Origin: CAIMZW01 sp037133095
GTDB taxonomy: Bacteria; Actinomycetota; Actinomycetes; Nanopelagicales; Nanopelagicaceae
Direction: 5' to 3'
NCBI GenBank assembly: GCA_037133095.1
Contig: JBAXOT010000002.1
Span: forward strand, 1-64,000
DNA: 64,000 nt
Shown here: one piece after another, positions 60,248 through 64,000 of the stretch
Position numbering within the stretch: the first letter of the stretch is position 1
How the letters are laid out: each line of letters starts with the position of its first letter
Notes under the pieces: generated by a model
Told to the model about the DNA's origin: nothing
Databases searched by the model: none
The model's input: only the letters and a program-made list of their open reading frames with translations
Made by a program: the position numbers and the translations under genes

Positions 60248-60733
60248 TTAATCCCCAACAATCATTGGCCGGGCGCCGGTCACGAGGACTAATTCTGCAA
60301 AAGTAGTGGGGAACACCGCGTGCGGATGGCCTGCAGCAGCCCACACAACTTTGTAGTCATTCAACGCTTCATCGATAAGAATTGTTGCGGGGGAAATCCA
60401 CCCAATTGGCGCTACGCCACCGATAGAGAAACCCGAAACTTCTTTCACATAATCTGCATCGACGCGGTGCAGTTTCTCAACGCCCAAATGGGAAGCAACG
60501 AGGTGGGTGTCTACTCGATGTCGGCCGCTTGTGATTACTAACAAGGGAGAGTGATCTGGCAACTTGAAGACTATTGAAGAGGCAACTTGCCCAACCAATA
60601 TATCTAAAGCATCCGCTGCCTCTTGGGCAGTGCGAGCGCTGTCGGAGAGAGCGCGAATATCCCCTGTAAGTCCAAGTTTGACTAAAGCAGATTTAACTCG
60701 TTGGACGTTTGCATTTCTAAGCACGGCTTCCAT
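60248..60733 (-). CDS. YbaK/EbsC-family aminoacyl-tRNA deacylase
   Basis: A 161-residue editing-domain protein. The expected core is present: ADALDILVGQVASSIVFKL, VITSGRHRVD, VSGFSIGGVAPIGW (Lys-binding loop GG-x-x-P-x-G) and DYKVVWAAAGHPHAVFPTTF. Members hydrolyse mischarged Cys-tRNA(Pro) or related tRNAs. The start ATG lies 13 bases from a TAAAGT -10 element, so the transcript may be leaderless. It is divergent from the MFS gene, with a mirror-image promoter. Confidence 0.9.
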   Translation of the reverse strand: MEAVLRNANVQRVKSALVKLGLTGDIRALSDSARTAQEAADALDILVGQVASSIVFKLPDHSPLLVITSGRHRVDTHLVASHLGVEKLHRVDADYVKEVSGFSIGGVAPIGWISPATILIDEALNDYKVVWAAAGHPHAVFPTTFAELVLVTGARPMIVGD

Positions 60734-60737
60734 GTCG

Positions 60738-60780
60738 GTACTTTAGTGAGAATCAGTCTTTGGAAAATCGCCTAAAGTAC
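60738..60780. promoter_or_regulatory. mirror-image divergent promoter
   Basis: GTACTTTAG (60738-60746) and CTAAAGTAC (60772-60780) form a perfect 9-base inverted repeat, so each divergent gene has TAAAGT just upstream of its start codon. These look like two -10 elements facing apart, which would make both transcripts almost leaderless. A regulator binding the same inverted repeat is also possible. Confidence 0.5.
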
Positions 60781-60787
60781 TGTAATT

Positions 60788-62002
60788 GTGATTATCGAAT
60801 CCCTGACACCAGCAATTGAGCGAAAGCTCGCTATTCGGGCTCGAAATATGGTCTGGCTCAGTTTTATTCTGATGGGGATCGTGCTGATTGCATGGGTGCC
60901 AAGAATTCCCGAGATTAAACATTCATTGTTACTTTCGAACTCGCAGTTTGGCTTTATCTTGGTTGGAGGTCCGCTGGGACTTTTGGCCGGTGCACAATTA
61001 AGCGGCCGTCTTATTCATCAATTTGGAACCAAGAAAATTGCCTTCCTCTCCGGACCGCTGTCGTCCTTAAGCCTGGTTCTGCTCTCAAATGCACATTCGA
61101 GATGGACTTTATTCGGCTCACTCTTTGTTATGGGGTTTGGTTACTCGGGTATCGACAATGCAATGAATACCCAAGGTGTTGCAATCGAGCGAATCTTGAA
61201 TCGCAAGTACATGTCCAGTTTTCATGGATGCTGGAGCCTTGGCGCGCTCTGTTCGACCCTGATTGGCGGCTTCTTAGCTCACAAGGTTTCCCCACATACC
61301 AATTTGTTAGGGATTGCCATCGTTACCTTCTTCGCTTTCATACCGCTGTTAAGCAATCTCTTGCCCAAATCCCTTGACGGTCATCGAGGGCATGAAGAAG
61401 GAATGTCGGCAAAGCTCGCATGGTTCGGTAAGGGAACTGGATTGATGTGGTTGATGGGAATAGGTCTTATCGGTTGCTTGATTCCGGAGGGTTCAGCGAC
61501 AGACTGGGCCGGGATTTTGCTCCATGAACATATGCATATCGCGACTGGATTAGATGCCAGCGCTTTTGCTTGCTTCACCATCGCCATGATTGTTGGTCGA
61601 TTTAGTGGCGACTGGCTCATGATGAAATTCTCACCACAGCGAGTGGTAAAACTTGGCGGCTACATCGGGGGCGCTGCTTTCGGACTTGGAATTGCGATGG
61701 CAATTCCACTTTCAACGTCACATCAGAAAGTGGCGTTGGTGATTATAAATATTGGGTTTGCTATCGCCGGTTTTGGGATCGCACCAATGGTTCCGGCTTT
61801 CGTCTCGGCGACCGGTCGCATCCCTGGGATTGCTCCCTCGATTGCGATCGCGCGGATTTCGGTAATAAGTCTCTTCTCGTATTACGTAGGTCCGATCGTT
61901 ACCGGTGGGTTGGCCGATGCGATTAATTTGCCAGTGGCTATGGCCTTTCCATCACTAGTTCTCATACTTACAGGTTATTTATCCCGAACGATTCGTTCAT
62001 AG
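60788..62002 (+). CDS. MFS transporter (YbjJ-like)
   Basis: A 404-residue carrier with 12 membrane segments. The loop after segment 2 has GRLIHQFGTKKIAF (G-x-x-x-D/Q-x-x-G-x-K/R) and the family's FHGCWSLGAL and AGFGIAPMVPAF blocks. The N-terminal half carries VPRIPEIKHSL, seen in the YbjJ-like group. The substrate is unknown. The start is a GTG with no ribosome site; ATG codons occur further in (60848) but would remove part of segment 1. Confidence 0.83.
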   Translation: MIIESLTPAIERKLAIRARNMVWLSFILMGIVLIAWVPRIPEIKHSLLLSNSQFGFILVGGPLGLLAGAQLSGRLIHQFGTKKIAFLSGPLSSLSLVLLSNAHSRWTLFGSLFVMGFGYSGIDNAMNTQGVAIERILNRKYMSSFHGCWSLGALCSTLIGGFLAHKVSPHTNLLGIAIVTFFAFIPLLSNLLPKSLDGHRGHEEGMSAKLAWFGKGTGLMWLMGIGLIGCLIPEGSATDWAGILLHEHMHIATGLDASAFACFTIAMIVGRFSGDWLMMKFSPQRVVKLGGYIGGAAFGLGIAMAIPLSTSHQKVALVIINIGFAIAGFGIAPMVPAFVSATGRIPGIAPSIAIARISVISLFSYYVGPIVTGGLADAINLPVAMAFPSLVLILTGYLSRTIRS

Positions 62003-62007
62003 CGGAT

Positions 62008-62754
62008 TTATAAAAACCAAGTCTTGGCAAGTGAATACAGTGCAATAAGTATTAAGAGAGCGGCAAAAGATTTTCGTAAAATCGAGGTTGGAACTTTTAC
62101 GCTGAAGTGTGAAGCAAAGATAGTGACAACTACAGCCGCAATTGCCATAGCAACAGGAATTGACCAGCGAATCTCATGCCAGATGGAATGGTGTGCGATG
62201 AAGGCGGTAAAGCAGTTCAAGGCAATAATGAGAAGTGATGTTCCGGCTGCTTTATTTTGCGGTGTGTTGTAAAAGAGAACCAGAATGGGAATTGCGAGAA
62301 ATCCGCCGCCGATTCCGAACAATCCAGTAATGGCTCCGATGATCAAAGAGATTGCAATCAATACTCCAACAGGAATTCGCCGTTCTGGGTCTGGTTTAAC
62401 GGGACCCCGAAGCATGGAGAGCGCAGCGACAAAGAGAACTCCAGTGAAGCCAGTAACGATGACATCTCCAGAGAGATGTTTGGAGAGCACAGAGGCGCCC
62501 ACATTGGTGACCAGACCAATGCCCCACACGGAGAAGGCATCTCGAAAGAGAATGTCTTTACTGCGAAATTTTGGAATCGTCCCAGCCAGCGCTGCGACAA
62601 AAACGATGGCCAGCGCTGCAGTTGTAGCGTGGCTGGGGGAGAAGTGAAATATGTAGAGCAGGATCGGAACCGAGAGCATCGCCCCGCCTGCCCCAACAAA
62701 ACCAAGGACGGCTCCAATGAAGGCGCCGCTGGCGAGCGCTAGGGCAATATCCAC
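62008..62754 (-). CDS. TauE/SafE (TSUP) family sulfite/organic-sulfur exporter
   Basis: A 248-residue membrane protein with eight hydrophobic segments in two halves. The repeat signature GAVLGFVGAGGAMLSVPILLY in the first half and GAITGLFGIGGGFLAIPILV in the second marks the TSUP family. Members move sulfite, sulfoacetate or thiosulfate. The start is GTG. It lies alone and convergent with the MFS gene, 5 bases apart. Confidence 0.9.
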   Translation of the reverse strand: MDIALALASGAFIGAVLGFVGAGGAMLSVPILLYIFHFSPSHATTAALAIVFVAALAGTIPKFRSKDILFRDAFSVWGIGLVTNVGASVLSKHLSGDVIVTGFTGVLFVAALSMLRGPVKPDPERRIPVGVLIAISLIIGAITGLFGIGGGFLAIPILVLFYNTPQNKAAGTSLLIIALNCFTAFIAHHSIWHEIRWSIPVAMAIAAVVVTIFASHFSVKVPTSILRKSFAALLILIALYSLAKTWFL

Positions 62755-62907
62755 GGGGTCATAGTGCCAGTTATCGAATTTCGTTCTGGCTATTTGTCCC
62801 TTTTGCCCGATATTTCACGGACTGTTTTACCAATATTCATCCGTTGGCAGACCGGGGGTCCGTCCCGATTTTGGCATCTTGCTACTGTCGGTAGAGGTGA
62901 CTATCTT

Positions 62908-62923
62908 TCGAACATATGTTCGA
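62908..62923. promoter_or_regulatory. lexA box: LexA (SOS) box, actinobacterial type
   Basis: TCGAACATATGTTCGA is a perfect match to TCGAAC-N4-GTTCGA, the actinobacterial LexA operator. It lies immediately before the DUF6504 and DnaE-type genes, so both should be induced by DNA damage. Confidence 0.92.
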
Positions 62924-62930
62924 ATACTCC

Positions 62931-63245
62931 GTGAACCCAGACCAGCCTGCACCCACCCCCCAGGCTCGAGTTATCGCGCCCGAAGGCGAGCCGATTGAGT
63001 TCATGTACAAGGGTCGCCATTTTCATGTCCACGCCATTGTTTCGCGCTGGCGCGAATCTGGTGGCTGGTGGAATCGCATTGCTGATGGCAATCACCATCT
63101 CAATGAGAGCAACATTTTCGATGACGGCGCTCGGGCAATCTGGCGAGTCGAAGCGGCCCCTGTTGGCGCCATGACCACCTTTGAAATTGAACGTGATGAG
63201 ATCACCGGTACCTGGCTCATTCGTCCAACCTCACGTCCACTCTAG
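62931..63245 (+). CDS. DUF6504 family protein
   Basis: About 104 residues. The core IEFMYKGRHFHVHAIVSRWRES, WWNRI and ARAIWRVEA correspond to the small actinobacterial family usually found next to DinB/ImuB-type and DnaE-type polymerases. A possible ATG at 62916 would lie inside the SOS box, which is an unlikely place for translation to start if the box is bound; the GTG at 62931 is preferred. The function is unknown. It precedes the polymerase gene by 17 bases in one SOS operon. Confidence 0.78.
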   Translation: MNPDQPAPTPQARVIAPEGEPIEFMYKGRHFHVHAIVSRWRESGGWWNRIADGNHHLNESNIFDDGARAIWRVEAAPVGAMTTFEIERDEITGTWLIRPTSRPL

Positions 63246-63262
63246 ATCCGTATCCGACTGCC

Positions 63263-64000
63263 ATGAAGAGAATATCTATCTTTACTCACCTCCATATTTC
63301 TAGTGGCTACTCTTTTAAATATGGCACGGCGCAACCTGCGCAATTAGTTGAACGGGCTGCGGAGTTTGGGATGACCTCACTCGCACTTACCGATCGCGAT
63401 GGGATGGCTGGCGCGATTCGATTCGCTCAGAGTTGTGAGAAGTTTGCAGTTCAACCCATTCTGGGCGTCAACCTCAGTCTTATTCATAAGAAATATCGAG
63501 TCACCATATTGGCGCAGGCCGGTAAATTGCCTTCGCTATATCGCTTAGTAACAGCCATAAACCTCGCCAGCGAAGCCAATCTTTTAACGTATCCGCTACT
63601 CGAACAATTTTCACAATATTCAGCCGACCTCTTGCTCTTACATGGTCCAGATTCGCAATTGGCTGCTGCTCTGGCTGCGCGTCGCGATGAAGAGGCCTTA
63701 TCTATCTATAACTCACTGCGCGAACTCTTTGCTGACCAAGCGCTGGAATGTGTATCGCACCAGACAAAAGGTGATGGCGCATTCTCCACTCCGTTGGCGG
63801 CTCGGATGTTGGGATTTGCTCGTGATCATGCACTGCCAGCCATCCTTACTAACGCGGCCCGAATGCGCGATCGTGCTGATGGTCCGGTGGCGGATGTCCT
63901 TGATGCGACCCGCAATCTGGTTCCGCTGCATCATCGCCATGTACAACGGCAGAACAGCGAGGGTTATCTCAAAACCAGCCAACAGATGCATATGTTGGCC
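63263..64000 (+). CDS. DnaE-type DNA polymerase alpha subunit (error-prone type), N-terminal part
   Basis: The reading frame stays open from the ATG at 63263 to the window end (246 codons), so it is cut at the 3' side. The N-terminus is a PHP domain: FTHLHISSGYSFKYGT (His pair), then LALTDRDGMAGAIRFA with the metal Asp, followed by a weaker PILGVNLSL. The form is that of the second or third actinobacterial DnaE, not the essential replicative copy. Its place under a LexA box suggests damage-tolerance synthesis (DnaE2/ImuC-like). The polymerase core itself lies beyond the window. Confidence 0.82.
   Translation, partial: MKRISIFTHLHISSGYSFKYGTAQPAQLVERAAEFGMTSLALTDRDGMAGAIRFAQSCEKFAVQPILGVNLSLIHKKYRVTILAQAGKLPSLYRLVTAINLASEANLLTYPLLEQFSQYSADLLLLHGPDSQLAAALAARRDEEALSIYNSLRELFADQALECVSHQTKGDGAFSTPLAARMLGFARDHALPAILTNAARMRDRADGPVADVLDATRNLVPLHHRHVQRQNSEGYLKTSQQMHMLA

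Overview
The window is chromosomal DNA from an actinobacterium (Actinomycetota) of moderate G+C. The evidence is a class II DAHP synthase, a PASTA-type Ser/Thr kinase, a phosphofructokinase with the pyrophosphate-type active site known from Amycolatopsis, a perfect actinobacterial LexA box (TCGAAC-N4-GTTCGA) and an aroG/pknL ... idsA/metF gene order that recalls mycobacteria. Genes are tightly packed: no gene-free stretch reaches 300 bases, and many genes overlap by 1 to 32 bases. This suits a streamlined, possibly freshwater planktonic lineage such as Nanopelagicales or a relative, but the genus is an inference. I see no tRNA, rRNA, CRISPR array, transposase or phage gene.

Layout. 1-4.2 kb: mixed genes (DUF2726 protein, CHAD protein, exported sugar-dehydrogenase-like protein, glycerate kinase). 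4.2-32.2 kb: a large sugar/sugar-acid catabolic region. It holds three enolase-superfamily dehydratases, two SDR dehydrogenases, a GntR/FCD regulator, an MFS carrier, and a run of 14 same-strand genes (13458-27684) that starts with an ABC sugar transporter. That run continues with pyruvate phosphate dikinase, aldose dehydrogenase, esterase, a cytosolic solute-binding-like protein, two MaoC proteins, an RraA-like protein, lactonase, mutarotase, a CoA-transferase and a Gfo/Idh dehydrogenase. Opposite it lie an FAH-family hydrolase, an FMN lactate-dehydrogenase-like enzyme, a second esterase and a xylulokinase. 32.3-38.3 kb: PPi-type phosphofructokinase, DAHP synthase, DUF167, Ogt, threonine aldolase, EamA transporter, endonuclease IV. 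38.3-45.1 kb: PASTA kinase, P-loop kinase, phytoene-synthase-like enzyme and the transglutaminase/alpha-E/ATP-grasp trio. 45.3-47.3 kb: NCS1 permease plus yeast-type cytosine deaminase. 47.3-56.2 kb: carotenoid genes around metF. 56.3-58.9 kb: arsenic cassette. 58.9-64 kb: small housekeeping genes, transporters, then an SOS-boxed DUF6504/DnaE-type polymerase operon cut by the window end.

How the genes fit together. The catabolic region encodes every step of the non-phosphorylative L-fucose route: mutarotase, aldose 1-dehydrogenase, lactonase, L-fuconate dehydratase, 2-keto-3-deoxy-L-fuconate dehydrogenase, diketo-acid hydrolase giving pyruvate and L-lactate, and an L-lactate oxidising enzyme. 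Pyruvate phosphate dikinase and the PPi-dependent phosphofructokinase suggest that central carbon flow is coupled to pyrophosphate. Four near-identical palindromes (consensus AAATCnTATAnGATTT) in front of different transcription units look like operators of the local GntR regulator. A CoA-transferase, MaoC, RraA-like and cytosolic solute-binding-like module inside the operon has no role in the fucose route and is the best candidate for an undescribed pathway. The carotenoid genes (GGPP synthase, two desaturases, CruF hydratase, CrtA-like oxygenase, glycosyltransferase, no cyclase) predict an acyclic, hydroxylated or ketolated glycosylated pigment.
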